A stretch of 64,000 nt of DNA from Tateyamaria sp947503385 (GCF_051195235.1 NZ_JBNFZM010000006.1:186001-250000); one strand, 5' to 3'; shown: positions 1 to 8,480, numbered from the stretch's first letter. Translations and numbers: made by a program. The notes: generated from the sequence alone by a model not told the origin.

Positions 1-930
1 GGCAAAGCTGCGCCGCATCTTCTGTTCGGAGCCAAAGCCGGACAGCGCGGCAATCTGTTTGAAGGATTTGCGGCTGCGTTCCAGATAAAGGCGCGCCATC
101 GACAGGCGGCGGTCTTCGACAAAGCGTGACGGGCTGACCCCGACGTCGCGCAGGAAGTCGCGGTGCAGGGTGCGTTCGGTCGTACCTGCGGCGTGGGCCA
201 TTTCGGTCACGGTCCATGTGTCGGCGGGGCGCGACTCGATCCGGGTGTAGAGCGTCGCGAGCCGCGCGTGGGATGTGGATTGCGCCTGTAATGGGCTGGA
301 ATATTGCGACTGGCCCCCGTGCCGGTGCATGAACACGACCATTTCGCGCGCCACCGCCAATGCGGTGTCACGCCCGTGGTCCGTTTCGAGCAGGGTCAGC
401 GCCAGATCAATGCCCGCCGTCACCCCTGCGGAGCAGTGGAATTTACCGTCCGCGGTAAAGATGTGGTCCAGTTGCCAATCGACGTGCGCAAATCGCTGGC
501 GCACAAGGTCCGCACGGTCCCAATGCGTGGTGGCCCTGCGCCCATCAAGCAGGCCGGTTGCAGCCACCAGAAGGCTGCCGGAACACACCGAAATGACCCG
601 CTGCGCGCGCGCCGCCAATGGGGCGAGATACCCCGCCAGCGACGCATCATCCAGCAGAAGGTCCACGCCTGGCCCGCCCGGCACAATCAGATCGTCCATG
701 GGCCTGTCCGGTTGAAACGCACCGTCCGCGCGCAGGGTGAGCCCCGTGTCGGTGAGGACGTCGCGCCCGTCCTGTGTGCAGATGTCGATGCGATACGCGT
801 CATAACCCAAGAGCGTGTTGGCCGACCCAAACACCTGCGCAGGCCCCGCCACGTCCATCAGCAGCACAGCGGGAAATCCTAGAATGGCGACGTTACGGTG
901 TTTTGTCTGATTTTGAAGGTTGGTTGTCAT
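1..930 (-). CDS. GlxA-family transcriptional regulator (DJ-1/PfpI + AraC HTH), C-terminus cut by window edge
   Basis: The frame is open for all 310 codons from the ATG at 930 down to base 1, so only the last few residues are missing. The N-terminal ~175 residues read as a DJ-1/PfpI-like domain, with the nucleophile-elbow segment SVCSGSLLVAATGLLDGR and a following TTHW. The C-terminal part reads as an AraC-type double helix-turn-helix (VTEMAHAAGTTERTLHRDF, then FKQIAALSGFGSEQKMRRSF). GlxA-type regulators are cytoplasmic activators of small metabolic genes; the ligand is usually unknown. The gene is divergent from the Rid protein at 992 with only 61 bases between them, so that gene is a likely target (inference). 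Confidence 0.9.
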   Translation of the reverse strand, partial: MTTNLQNQTKHRNVAILGFPAVLLMDVAGPAQVFGSANTLLGYDAYRIDICTQDGRDVLTDTGLTLRADGAFQPDRPMDDLIVPGGPGVDLLLDDASLAGYLAPLAARAQRVISVCSGSLLVAATGLLDGRRATTHWDRADLVRQRFAHVDWQLDHIFTADGKFHCSAGVTAGIDLALTLLETDHGRDTALAVAREMVVFMHRHGGQSQYSSPLQAQSTSHARLATLYTRIESRPADTWTVTEMAHAAGTTERTLHRDFLRDVGVSPSRFVEDRRLSMARLYLERSRKSFKQIAALSGFGSEQKMRRSFA

Positions 931-991
931 ATCCGACACTCACCACGTCGCGTAGCCTTGGGTCAATACCCCCCTGAGATACGAGGTTCTG

Positions 992-1393
992 ATGCCCAAA
1001 ACATACATCACTGACGTAGAAGGGGTGCCCCCGTCCCCCTCGCCGATTTCGAACGCGGTTGTCGTGGACAACACCTGTCATATCTCGGGCCAGTTGGCCG
1101 TTTACGAGGACGGATACAGGGCGGGCACCGCAGAGGCGGAGGCGCACCGGGCCTTTGACCTTGTCTGCGCCGTCGCGCAGGCGGCGGGGTTTGCGCCGGA
1201 CGATATTGTCTATGTCGATATTGCGTTTATCGACATAGACCGTGATCTGGCGGCGGTGAACGCGGTGTGCCGCGCGCGGTTTGCGCAGTTTCCGGCCCGC
1301 ACGGTCTATCAGGCGGCCAAGCTGCCGTTTGGGGCCAAGGTCAAGATACAGGCCATTGCGATGCGCGCGGCCCCTGTCGGGTCGGATCGGTGA
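992..1393 (+). CDS. Rid family protein (RidA/YjgF-like)
   Basis: This is a 133-residue single-domain protein of the YjgF/YER057c/UK114 fold. RidA members are trimeric cytoplasmic deaminases that hydrolyse reactive 2-aminoacrylate and related imines. The family arginine is present in FPARTVYQAAKLP (Arg103). The archetypal glutamate of the E-I-E-A-I-A motif is glutamine here (KIQAIA, Gln120), so it is probably one of the Rid subfamilies other than canonical RidA and its substrate is uncertain. It is divergent from the GlxA-type regulator at 930, which may control it. Confidence 0.9.
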   Translation: MPKTYITDVEGVPPSPSPISNAVVVDNTCHISGQLAVYEDGYRAGTAEAEAHRAFDLVCAVAQAAGFAPDDIVYVDIAFIDIDRDLAAVNAVCRARFAQFPARTVYQAAKLPFGAKVKIQAIAMRAAPVGSDR

Positions 1394-1484
1394 GCTTGCG
1401 CCGCTGAGCCTTGGCACGTCCGGCTCTGGACCGGCCCGCGCGGGACGCTTATGCTGCACCGCAACACTGGCCGGAGGCGTCCTG

Positions 1485-2210
1485 ATGAAACTGATCGTTG
1501 GCTTGGGCAATCCGGGGGGCAAATATGCCCGCAACCGGCACAATATCGGGTTCATGGTGCTGGATGAGATCGCCGGTGCCCATGGGTTTCCCGGTTGGAA
1601 GTCCAAGCATCAGGGCGTGGTGTCGGAGGGGCGGTTTGGCAGCGCGCGTGCGGTGCTGCTCAAGCCTGAGACCTATATGAACAAATCCGGTGACAGCGTG
1701 GGGGCCGCGATGCGGTTTTACAAGCTGTCGCCAGAGGATGTTATTGTTTTCCATGACGAAATCGACTTGGCCCCCGGCAAGGTACGGTGCAAGACCGGGG
1801 GGGGTCATGCCGGTCACAATGGGCTGCGGTCGATCCATGCGCATATCGGGCCGGATTATGTGCGGGTCCGGCTGGGGGTCGGGCATCCCGGCCACAAAGA
1901 CGCGGTGCCGGGCTATGTGCTGCGCGATTTTCCGAAGGCGGATCAGGGGTGGCTTGACGATGTGCTGCGCGGCTGTGCGGACGGAGCGCCGCATCTGGCG
2001 GCGGGTGACAGTGCCAGGTTCATGAATGCGGTGGCTTTGCGGGTGAACCCGCCCCGTTCGGGCACGGGCGACAAGGCGCAAAAGCCTGCGGCGCCCCCCG
2101 CCTCTGCGTCGCCCCCCGCCTCTGTGTCGCCCCCCGCCTCTGTGCCGCCCCCCGCCCCCGAAGAGGACAAACGCAGCGCGCTGCAAAAACTGATGGACCG
2201 GTTCTCATGA
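1485..2210 (+). CDS. pth: Peptidyl-tRNA hydrolase
   Basis: Pth cleaves the ester bond of peptidyl-tRNAs that drop off the ribosome, recycling tRNA in the cytoplasm. The N-terminus MKLIVGLGNPGGKYARNRHN has the family GLGNPG signature and the N and H of the active site. YMNKSG and FHDEIDL, with the catalytic Asp, follow. The frame stays open well upstream, but family alignment and a GGAGG at 1473-1477 place the start at the ATG 1485. The 241-residue product exceeds the usual ~190-200 because of a Pro/Ala/Ser-rich C-terminal tail of about 50 residues, part of it encoded by an 18-bp tandem repeat. The stop overlaps the next start as ATGA. Confidence 0.97.
   Translation: MKLIVGLGNPGGKYARNRHNIGFMVLDEIAGAHGFPGWKSKHQGVVSEGRFGSARAVLLKPETYMNKSGDSVGAAMRFYKLSPEDVIVFHDEIDLAPGKVRCKTGGGHAGHNGLRSIHAHIGPDYVRVRLGVGHPGHKDAVPGYVLRDFPKADQGWLDDVLRGCADGAPHLAAGDSARFMNAVALRVNPPRSGTGDKAQKPAAPPASASPPASVSPPASVPPPAPEEDKRSALQKLMDRFS
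2093..2160 (+). repeat. 18-bp tandem repeat inside pth
   Basis: There are three near-identical 18-bp units starting at 2093, 2111 and 2129 (unit GCCCCCCGCCTCTGYGTC) and a shortened fourth at 2147. They encode repeated PPAS[AV]S units in the C-terminal tail of Pth. Because the unit is a multiple of three, gain or loss of copies keeps the frame, so this is a likely length-variable site. Confidence 0.85.
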
Positions 2211-3241
2211 CATTGACACAAGCGTTTCGCGATCAGGCGGAGACCTGCGCCCGCATGGGCTCGCCCTTGATGGGGCGGGTGTTGGGGATATTGGCCGATG
2301 ACTGGGACCCGGACACGGATGTGGGCCGCGCCATGGCCACCTATGCGGGCGATATCGGACCGGCGGGCCATTCATTGCCCCTGCGGCTGGGCGGAGGGCT
2401 GCACGCGCTGGTGCTGCAAGGGCGCGACCCGGCGCTTGCCGCCGCTTACCCACCGAACGACGTGGACGATGCGACCTTGCGGGGCGCGGTTCTGGGCGCA
2501 TTGGAGCGGCATCAGGCGTTCTTTGTGGAGTGGACGCAGTTGCCGCCACAGACCAACGAAGTGCGCCGCAGCGCGGCCCTGATCGCAATGGCGCATGTGG
2601 CGGTGCAGCAGTTTGACCGGCCTATTGTGCTGTCGGAACTGGGGGCCAGCGGCGGGTTGAACCTGATGTGGGACCGGTTTGCGCTGGACACTGGTGCGCA
2701 CCGGTACGGCCCTGCGGACGCCGCCCTGACCCTCGCGCCCGAATGGACGGGGCCGCAGCCGCCTGCGGCGGCACCGCAGGTGGTGGAACGGGCGGGCGTG
2801 GACCTGAACCCGCTTGACCCGCGCGACCCCGACGACCTGCTGCGCCTGACCGCCTACCTCTGGGCGGACCAGCCGCACCGGCTTGACCTGACACGTGCCG
2901 CAGCGGCTGCGATGACGGGCACGGTGGACCGTGGCGACGCGATTGACTGGCTGGCGCAACGGCTGGACGACGTGCAACCGGGCCACATGCACCTGATCCA
3001 GCATACCGTCGCCTGGCAATATTTTCCCGCAGCGGCACAAGCGCGTGGGCGCGCCCTGATCGAGGCCGCAGGCGCGCAGGCCACAGCCGATAGCCCTCTG
3101 GGCTGGATGCAGATGGAGACCGATGGCGACACCACCGGCGCCGTCGGGGCCGCGCTGACCCTGCGCCTGTGGCCCGGCGATATCACCCTGAGCTTGGGCC
3201 GTGCCGATTTCCATGGCCGATGGGTGCGCTGGACCGGTTGA
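2207..3241 (+). CDS. DUF2332 family protein
   Basis: This 344-residue cytoplasmic protein starts at the ATG 2207 that overlaps the pth stop by four bases, so it is probably translationally coupled to pth. The segments CARMGSPLMGRVLGILADDW, a SLPLRLGGGLHALVLQG block, an SELGASGGLNLMWDRF block and the C-terminal HTVAWQYFP are typical of the DUF2332 family, which is common in Alphaproteobacteria and Actinobacteria and has no established function. The SELGASGGLNL stretch resembles a Rossmann methyltransferase glycine motif, but no activity is claimed. No signal peptide is seen. Confidence 0.85.
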   Translation: MTLTQAFRDQAETCARMGSPLMGRVLGILADDWDPDTDVGRAMATYAGDIGPAGHSLPLRLGGGLHALVLQGRDPALAAAYPPNDVDDATLRGAVLGALERHQAFFVEWTQLPPQTNEVRRSAALIAMAHVAVQQFDRPIVLSELGASGGLNLMWDRFALDTGAHRYGPADAALTLAPEWTGPQPPAAAPQVVERAGVDLNPLDPRDPDDLLRLTAYLWADQPHRLDLTRAAAAAMTGTVDRGDAIDWLAQRLDDVQPGHMHLIQHTVAWQYFPAAAQARGRALIEAAGAQATADSPLGWMQMETDGDTTGAVGAALTLRLWPGDITLSLGRADFHGRWVRWTG

Positions 3242-3298
3242 TCCATCCCTTGCGCCGCCCCACACAAGGGATAAGGTCAGCGCCACCGGGGAGGACAC

Positions 3299-4471
3299 AT
3301 GCGCAAAATCATAAAATGGGCGGTTCGGCTGGTCGCGCTGTTGCTGGTTGCCGTACTTGCGGTTGGAATTTGGAAACGCGAAGAAGTCGAGCGCCTGCTG
3401 GCCGTCAACACGCTCTTTGACGAAGACCGGATCGTTGAAAACTTCTCCAATATGGATGCCGCGTTCCTGCATGTGGAATTGCCGCGCGGGAATGGCCCGG
3501 TCAGCCCCCTGCCCTCTGGCACGGCCCTGACCATGCCGTCGGACTACGACACTTGGGTGGCCGACCGCACGATCACATCCGTGCTGGTGTTGCAGGATGG
3601 CGCAATCGTGCACGAAGCCTATTACCAAGGCACCAGCCCCGACGACCGGCGCATCAGCTGGTCCGTCGCCAAAAGCTATCTGTCGGCGCTGTTTGGCATA
3701 TTGGTGGCGGAAGGCGCCATTGGATCACTGGATGATCCGGTGACGGACTACGCCCCGATGTTGGCTGGCGGGGCTTATGACGGTGCCACGGTGCGCAACG
3801 TGTTGCAGATGTCGAGCGGCGTGACCTTTGACGAAGACTATCTGGATTATTACAGCGATATCAATCGGATGGGCCGCGTCTTGGCCTTGGGCGGCAAGAT
3901 GGATGCCTTTGCCGCCCGACTGACCGCGCGCTTTGCCGCACCGGGGGAGACGTGGAAATATACCTCTATCGACACGCATGTGGTGGGCATGGTGGCGCGC
4001 GGCGCCACGGGGCGCAGCGTGACCGACCTGATGACCGAAAAGCTGGTGCAGCCGCTGGGGCTGGAACACGCGCCGTATTATCTGACCGACGGGGTTGGCG
4101 TGGCCTTTGTTCTGGGCGGGCTCAACATCACCACGCGCGATTATGCCCGGTTCGGGCAGATGATCCTGCAAGACGGCATGTGGCAGGGCCAACAGGTGGT
4201 GCCTGCCGATTGGGTGGCCGCGTCGACTGTTCCCAGCGCACCGACGAAAGCGGGACAGGTTGGCTATGGCTACCAATGGTGGATTCCCGTGGGCGCGCGC
4301 AAAGGGGTCACGATGGGACGTGGCATTTACGGCCAATACCTCTATCTCGATGCACAGGCGCAGGTCGTGATTGTTGTCACCGCCGCCGACCGGCAGTTCC
4401 GGGGCGACGGCATCAACACCGGCAATATCGACATGATGCGCCGGATGGTCGTTGCAGCGGAGGCACGGTGA
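3299..4471 (+). CDS. Membrane-anchored serine hydrolase, class C beta-lactamase/NylB-like
   Basis: Residues 6-25 form a single hydrophobic N-terminal segment, so the enzyme is probably anchored in the inner membrane facing the periplasm. The catalytic domain has SVAK (SxxK nucleophile and base), the YxS motif in KYTSIDTHVVG, and the third motif in the variant form GRGIYGQ instead of KTG. That pattern is closer to 6-aminohexanoate-dimer hydrolase (NylB) and esterases than to true beta-lactamases. The 390-residue length is normal. The substrate is unknown. The stop codon overlaps the start of the DUF2237 gene. Confidence 0.88.
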   Translation: MRKIIKWAVRLVALLLVAVLAVGIWKREEVERLLAVNTLFDEDRIVENFSNMDAAFLHVELPRGNGPVSPLPSGTALTMPSDYDTWVADRTITSVLVLQDGAIVHEAYYQGTSPDDRRISWSVAKSYLSALFGILVAEGAIGSLDDPVTDYAPMLAGGAYDGATVRNVLQMSSGVTFDEDYLDYYSDINRMGRVLALGGKMDAFAARLTARFAAPGETWKYTSIDTHVVGMVARGATGRSVTDLMTEKLVQPLGLEHAPYYLTDGVGVAFVLGGLNITTRDYARFGQMILQDGMWQGQQVVPADWVAASTVPSAPTKAGQVGYGYQWWIPVGARKGVTMGRGIYGQYLYLDAQAQVVIVVTAADRQFRGDGINTGNIDMMRRMVVAAEAR

Positions 4472-4839
4472 TGGAACCGGATGACAGCATCAACGTCTTG
4501 GGCGGCGCGCTGGACCTGTGTGGTGGCGATCCTGTCACCGGGTTTTTCCGCGACGGCCACTGCAACACCTGTTCCGCCGATCAGGGCAGCCACACGGTCT
4601 GCGCGGTGATGACTGCGGAATTCCTCGCCTTTTCGAAATATGTCGGCAACGACCTGAGCACCCCGCGCCCCGAATTCCGCTTTGCAGGCTTAAAGCCCGG
4701 TGATCGCTGGTGCCTGTGCGCCTCGCGTTTCCTGCAAGCCGCCGACGAAGGCTGCGCGCCGAAAGTGTCGCTGGAGGCCACACATCGCCGCGCGCTGGAT
4801 ATTGTGCCGCTGGACGTGCTGGAGCGGCACAAGGCATAG
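4471..4839 (+). CDS. DUF2237 family protein
   Basis: This is a 122-residue protein starting at the ATG 4471, overlapping the preceding stop by one base (TGATG). NVLGGALDLCG, FFRDGHCNTC, a VCAVMTAEFLAFSK block, GNDLSTPRPEF and GLKPGDRWCLC, with its regularly spaced cysteines, match the DUF2237 family, a small conserved protein of unknown function found in bacteria and algae. The frame is open a further 170 codons upstream, but that part is antisense-like filler inside the hydrolase gene and shows no family similarity. Confidence 0.87.
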   Translation: MEPDDSINVLGGALDLCGGDPVTGFFRDGHCNTCSADQGSHTVCAVMTAEFLAFSKYVGNDLSTPRPEFRFAGLKPGDRWCLCASRFLQAADEGCAPKVSLEATHRRALDIVPLDVLERHKA

Positions 4840-4841
4840 AG

Positions 4842-5564
4842 TCAAAAGCTGGGTGTGATCCCCAGTGTCCGCGCAAACGCGTCCCTGATCTGATCACGCT
4901 GTGCGTCGGTGACATAGCGCAACAGATCGTTTCGGCGCGCGGTGCCCGCCTGGGTCAACGTAATGTCCGATGACTCCCGCCAGTACAAAAGTTGCTGATC
5001 CTTCCAGCGGTTCAATTGTGCGGTATGGGAGCCCTTTTTGGTATTGGCATCCAACGCATAGCCCAGTTCAAACAGGTCTTTCATACCAATGGGTCGACCA
5101 AGGGCGCGCTGATACCGCGCGCAGTCAAGTTGCGCATAGTCGTACATTTTACTGGGTTCACGGCGGGGCGCCTTTTCCTTGGGTTTTGGCGGCGGTGCCG
5201 GTTCGGTTGGCGGGTGCGCCGCCCCACCGTTTTGCGCAGAAAGCTGGGCATCGTTGGCACTGCCATTGGAAAGGTTCGTCAGAGCCGGGGCATCAATCGG
5301 ACCGCTTCGCTCCCCGCCGAGTCTTTTGAATTTGTCCTGCTCGTCATCCGTCAGAGTTGCCCAAACGATTTGCTTCAAGTCTTGTATCGAGTGCTCTGAT
5401 TCTGTTAGAAGATCGTAGAGATCGGCGCCGGAAGAGCGCTTTGAAAGATCCGAGGCAAAACGAACAAGAGCAGGCATCTCGTCTGAACGCATTGAACCAT
5501 GTGCCCGAACGAAGGCTGTGAGCGCTTCGACATAGGCACTTTGATAGTCCGGTTCGGTCGTCAT
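4842..5564 (-). CDS. Hypothetical protein with central Pro/Lys-rich linker
   Basis: The start is set at the ATG 5564, preceded by GGGAC at a suitable distance; an upstream TTG at 5612 is possible but less likely. The 240-residue protein has no signal peptide. An N-terminal helical part (about residues 1-90) is followed by a low-complexity linker rich in Pro, Lys and Ala (about 120-145). The C-terminal ~100 residues begin KMYDYAQLDCARYQRALGR and end in an arginine/aspartate-rich helix. I do not recognise the family. It is convergent with the DUF2237 gene, two bases away, and is followed upstream by an AT-rich gap, which suggests an accessory gene. Confidence 0.65.
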   Translation of the reverse strand: MTTEPDYQSAYVEALTAFVRAHGSMRSDEMPALVRFASDLSKRSSGADLYDLLTESEHSIQDLKQIVWATLTDDEQDKFKRLGGERSGPIDAPALTNLSNGSANDAQLSAQNGGAAHPPTEPAPPPKPKEKAPRREPSKMYDYAQLDCARYQRALGRPIGMKDLFELGYALDANTKKGSHTAQLNRWKDQQLLYWRESSDITLTQAGTARRNDLLRYVTDAQRDQIRDAFARTLGITPSF

Positions 5565-5917
5565 TACGTTGTCCCAAAACGTGGGCAAGCCAAGTAACAC
5601 GACAAAGACCAATGACTATCGGTTCTGACTCATTACCCGTGGTGCCAATTCCTAACTCGCAATATCTGCCGTATCGTTACAAAGAGTAACACAACATATT
5701 GCTCTGCCGGCAACGCATTGGAATCACTCAATTATCGTTTACCTGATTAACATAACAAAATCTAAATCAGCTGTGAACCTCGATATGTGCTGATATCGAT
5801 CATATCAATGTATAACATTCGCTGCCGTTGCCAAATGGTGATACCTCTAGCGCGCAAGATGCGATTAAAGCATTGAAAACAAACAGATTCTCCTCATCCA
5901 AAATGAGGAGTTCGAGA
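5565..5917. other. AT-rich intergenic stretch
   Basis: This region is clearly richer in A+T than its surroundings, particularly 5640-5820, and I see no gene in it beyond weak TTG-initiated extensions of the flanking frames. It holds a short inverted repeat at 5791-5807 (TGATAT, five-base spacer, ATATCA) that could be an operator, and presumably promoters for the two flanking divergent genes. The base composition suggests acquired DNA (inference). Confidence 0.5.
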
Positions 5918-6073
5918 ATGCTGTTAACCGGATTGTCCATCACCTGCGGCGTCGCGCTTGCGCTGAGCGCCTGGCTGATCTTCCTGTCGCCAACAAAGCG
6001 CGACAAAGCCCTGATGGTCCTGCTTTACATCGCGTCTGTGACCATCAAGGCCATCATTGCCCTGACCAAATGA
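5918..6073 (+). CDS. Small membrane protein (51 residues)
   Basis: The start is the ATG 5918, preceded by AGGAG with a seven-base spacer; the frame can be extended to a TTG at 5828, but no good ribosome-binding site is seen there. The product MLLTGLSITCGVALALSAWL... has a first hydrophobic segment (about residues 3-22), a short basic loop (SPTKRDKA) and a second hydrophobic segment (about 30-48) ending in Lys. It looks like a small two-span inner-membrane peptide. Its role is unknown; the size and layout would fit a toxin-like or accessory peptide, but nothing in the sequence proves it. A strong terminator follows at 6108. Confidence 0.55.
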   Translation: MLLTGLSITCGVALALSAWLIFLSPTKRDKALMVLLYIASVTIKAIIALTK

Positions 6074-6107
6074 CGCAACAAACGTGCTGAATTCGCGTCG
6101 CACTCAG

Positions 6108-6139
6108 AAAGACGGCCAGGTGTTGCCCCGGCCGTCTTT
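6108..6139. terminator. Bidirectional rho-independent terminator
   Basis: A perfect 10-bp stem (AAAGACGGCC / GGCCGTCTTT) with a 12-base loop lies between the convergent small membrane gene and trpB. Flanking A and T residues let it work on both strands. Confidence 0.85.
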
Positions 6140-6153
6140 ATCATTTCAATCGG

Positions 6154-7401
6154 TCACTCGACGTTGCGCCCTTCGGGGCCGGTCATGTCAAAGCCCAGAT
6201 GACGCGCGACGGTAAAGATGTCCTTGTCGCCGCGGCCACACATGTTCATGCAGATGATGTGATCGGCGGGCAGGGTCGGTGCGATTTTCATCACGTGGGC
6301 GAGCGCGTGGGACGGCTCCAGCGCGGGGATAATGCCTTCGGTCGTGCAGCATAGCTGGAACGCCTCCAGCGCCTCGACATCCGTGATCGACACGTATTCG
6401 GCACGGCCAATGTCGTGCAGCCATGCGTGTTCGGGGCCGATGCCGGGATAGTCGAGACCGGCAGAAATCGAGAACCCTTCGAGGATCTGACCATCGTCGT
6501 CCTGCAGGAGATACGTGCGGTTGCCGTGCAGCACGCCGGGGCGACCACCGGTGAGGGAGGCGCAATGTTCCATCTTGGCGTTGACGCCCTTGCCGCCCGC
6601 TTCGACACCGATGATCCCTACCTCTTTGTCGTCAAGAAACGGATAGAACAGCCCCATGGCGTTGGAGCCGCCGCCAATCGCGGCGATGACGGTATCGGGG
6701 AAACGCCCTTCGGCGGCGGTCATCTGTTCGCGGACCTCCTTGCCGATAATGCTTTGGAAATCGCGGACCATGGCGGGGTACGGGTGCGGGCCAGCCACTG
6801 TGCCGATGCAATAGAACGTGTCGCGCACATTGGTCACCCAGTCGCGCAGGGCGTCGTTCATCGCGTCCTTGAGCGTGCCGCGACCCGACGTGACCGGGAT
6901 CACCTCTGCGCCCAGCAGTTTCATCCGGAACACGTTGGGGGCCTGCCGTTCGACGTCATGCGCGCCCATATAGACCACGCATTGCAGCCCAAATTTGGCG
7001 CAGACGGTGGCGGTGGCCACGCCGTGCTGGCCCGCGCCGGTTTCCGCGATGATGCGCGTCTTGCCCATGCGACGGGCGAGGATGATCTGGCCCAGCACGT
7101 TGTTGATCTTGTGCGCACCGGTGTGGTTCAGCTCGTCGCGCTTCATATAGACCTTGGCGCCGCCCAGATGATCGGTCAGGCGTTCGGCAAAATAAAGCGG
7201 GCTGGGACGGCCCACATAGTGGGTCCAGAGGTCGTTCATCTCGGCCCAGAAACTGTCGTCGGTCTTGGCCTTTTCGTATTCTTCCTCGAGCGACAGGATC
7301 AGCGGCATCAGCGTCTCGGACACGAACCGCCCGCCGAACTTGCCAAAGCGGCCCGCCTCGTCGGGACCGGTCATGAAGGAATTGAAAAGATCGTTGGCCA
7401 T
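6154..7401 (-). CDS. trpB: Tryptophan synthase beta chain
   Basis: TrpB condenses indole and L-serine to L-tryptophan with PLP, in the alpha2beta2 complex with TrpA. The 415-residue length is usual. HTGAHKINN carries the PLP lysine (Lys98), and GGGSNAMG is the phosphate-binding glycine loop. The start is the ATG 7401 with GAGG seven bases upstream; the GTG at 7407 is too close to that site. In related bacteria trpF and trpB are often adjacent; here an opposite-strand peptidase gene (7628-8461) lies between them. trpA is not in the window. Confidence 0.98.
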   Translation of the reverse strand: MANDLFNSFMTGPDEAGRFGKFGGRFVSETLMPLILSLEEEYEKAKTDDSFWAEMNDLWTHYVGRPSPLYFAERLTDHLGGAKVYMKRDELNHTGAHKINNVLGQIILARRMGKTRIIAETGAGQHGVATATVCAKFGLQCVVYMGAHDVERQAPNVFRMKLLGAEVIPVTSGRGTLKDAMNDALRDWVTNVRDTFYCIGTVAGPHPYPAMVRDFQSIIGKEVREQMTAAEGRFPDTVIAAIGGGSNAMGLFYPFLDDKEVGIIGVEAGGKGVNAKMEHCASLTGGRPGVLHGNRTYLLQDDDGQILEGFSISAGLDYPGIGPEHAWLHDIGRAEYVSITDVEALEAFQLCCTTEGIIPALEPSHALAHVMKIAPTLPADHIICMNMCGRGDKDIFTVARHLGFDMTGPEGRNVE

Positions 7402-7627
7402 GCGCACACCTCGTTTTCAGCATGACAGAGGTAGCGGGGTTGCCCGGTGGGGTAAAGCATGTGGGGCGGGAATATTTGCCGCCCCTTTTGACGCATCCCC
7501 AGCCGTTTATCACCCGATCTGGGGATGGCCTGGCCAGCTCGCCCGGAATAGCGTGCTAGCATACGGATTGCCGTGGTTCATTTTCCGCCGCCCCCAGGTC
7601 GGTCATTTAAGAATTTTAGGAGCTTCA

Positions 7628-8461
7628 ATGCCATTTAACGCAACACATACTCACGCTCTCGAAAAGATGCTCACCACAATGAAACCGGGGGACTTTTTCC
7701 TCGTCAACAATGGGTACGAGCGTAACAACAAAACTTTTTGGAACGGACAGGAAAACACCGCCATCCGTGCGGTGTCCGGCGTCAATTTTGGGCACGCGTC
7801 TTTGTACATCGGCGGCGGCAGGGCTATGGAAATGCCTGTGAAACTGGACAAGGTAAAGGACATCTTTGCCTCAGACCGGACCAATGCCGTGGCCTGCGTC
7901 AAGTGCAACCAACTCAACGCGCGCCAACGCGCACGCATCAAACAATTTGTCTTCGCGTATTACGACAGGAATATGGATTACCCCAAGGGGTCTTACGACA
8001 TCGCTGCGCTGATGGTGGGGTCGGTTGGAGAACTGGGTAATTTGTACGTACGAAAGGTCTCCGCACATTGCCTCGATGACGACGAAGCCGGGGACATGAT
8101 CGCGGCAGTGACGCGCCCCGCCTTCCAGATCCCCGCGACATTATCCACAATGGCGCTCGCCAAGGCGAATGAGTGGGCAGGCAACATGCCGGCCCTGTCG
8201 TGCGCCGGTTTGATCACCTATGCCCACAAAGTTGCAGGTCACATCATTGATGATGGATGGGTGAGCCACCCCATCCACAGCACACCCGCGTCCTTGTGGG
8301 ACATCGTGAGTGTCGACAAAGCCAAATACAGCGTTGAAATTCTGGAATTTTTTGACGACCACGCGCCAGCGCCCAAACCCAAGGAAGTGGTTCGCCGTTC
8401 CCCCGAGAGTGCCGGTAACGCGCCGAATGCACCCGTGCACCCCGGCAACATCGGCTTCTAG
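7628..8461 (+). CDS. Permuted papain-like (YiiX/YaeF-type, DUF830-like) hydrolase
   Basis: This 277-residue protein starts at the ATG 7628 behind AGGAG. It shows the layout of the permuted NlpC/P60-papain fold: a GD near the N-terminus (KPGDFFLV), the histidine in GVNFGHASLYIGGG (His56), an acidic residue in AMEMP (Glu68), and the catalytic cysteine late in the chain in ALSCAGLITYAHK (Cys192). Such enzymes are amidases or thiol hydrolases acting on peptides, lipids or cell-wall material. No signal peptide is visible. The last ~35 residues are a Pro/Ala/Lys-rich tail. The gene lies on the opposite strand between trpF and trpB and looks inserted. The family call comes from motif order only. Confidence 0.65.
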   Translation: MPFNATHTHALEKMLTTMKPGDFFLVNNGYERNNKTFWNGQENTAIRAVSGVNFGHASLYIGGGRAMEMPVKLDKVKDIFASDRTNAVACVKCNQLNARQRARIKQFVFAYYDRNMDYPKGSYDIAALMVGSVGELGNLYVRKVSAHCLDDDEAGDMIAAVTRPAFQIPATLSTMALAKANEWAGNMPALSCAGLITYAHKVAGHIIDDGWVSHPIHSTPASLWDIVSVDKAKYSVEILEFFDDHAPAPKPKEVVRRSPESAGNAPNAPVHPGNIGF

Positions 8462-8480
8462 TGTTGCAGTGGACGACGCC

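Noticed and set aside
2093..2160. CRISPR-like array
   Set aside because: The units are 18 bp, directly adjacent without spacers, and lie in frame inside pth.
2372..3628. 418-codon minus-strand frame
   Set aside because: It runs antisense across the DUF2332 gene and the hydrolase start, and shows no domain.
3299..4471. True beta-lactamase
   Set aside because: The KTG motif is replaced by a GIYGQ-type segment, closer to NylB and esterases.
6415..7425. 336-codon plus-strand frame over trpB
   Set aside because: Shadow of trpB, which has all catalytic motifs.
7408..7627. Mobile element border next to the papain-like gene
   Set aside because: I could not find terminal inverted repeats, a target duplication or transposase remnants, so only an insertion by comparison of gene order is suggested.
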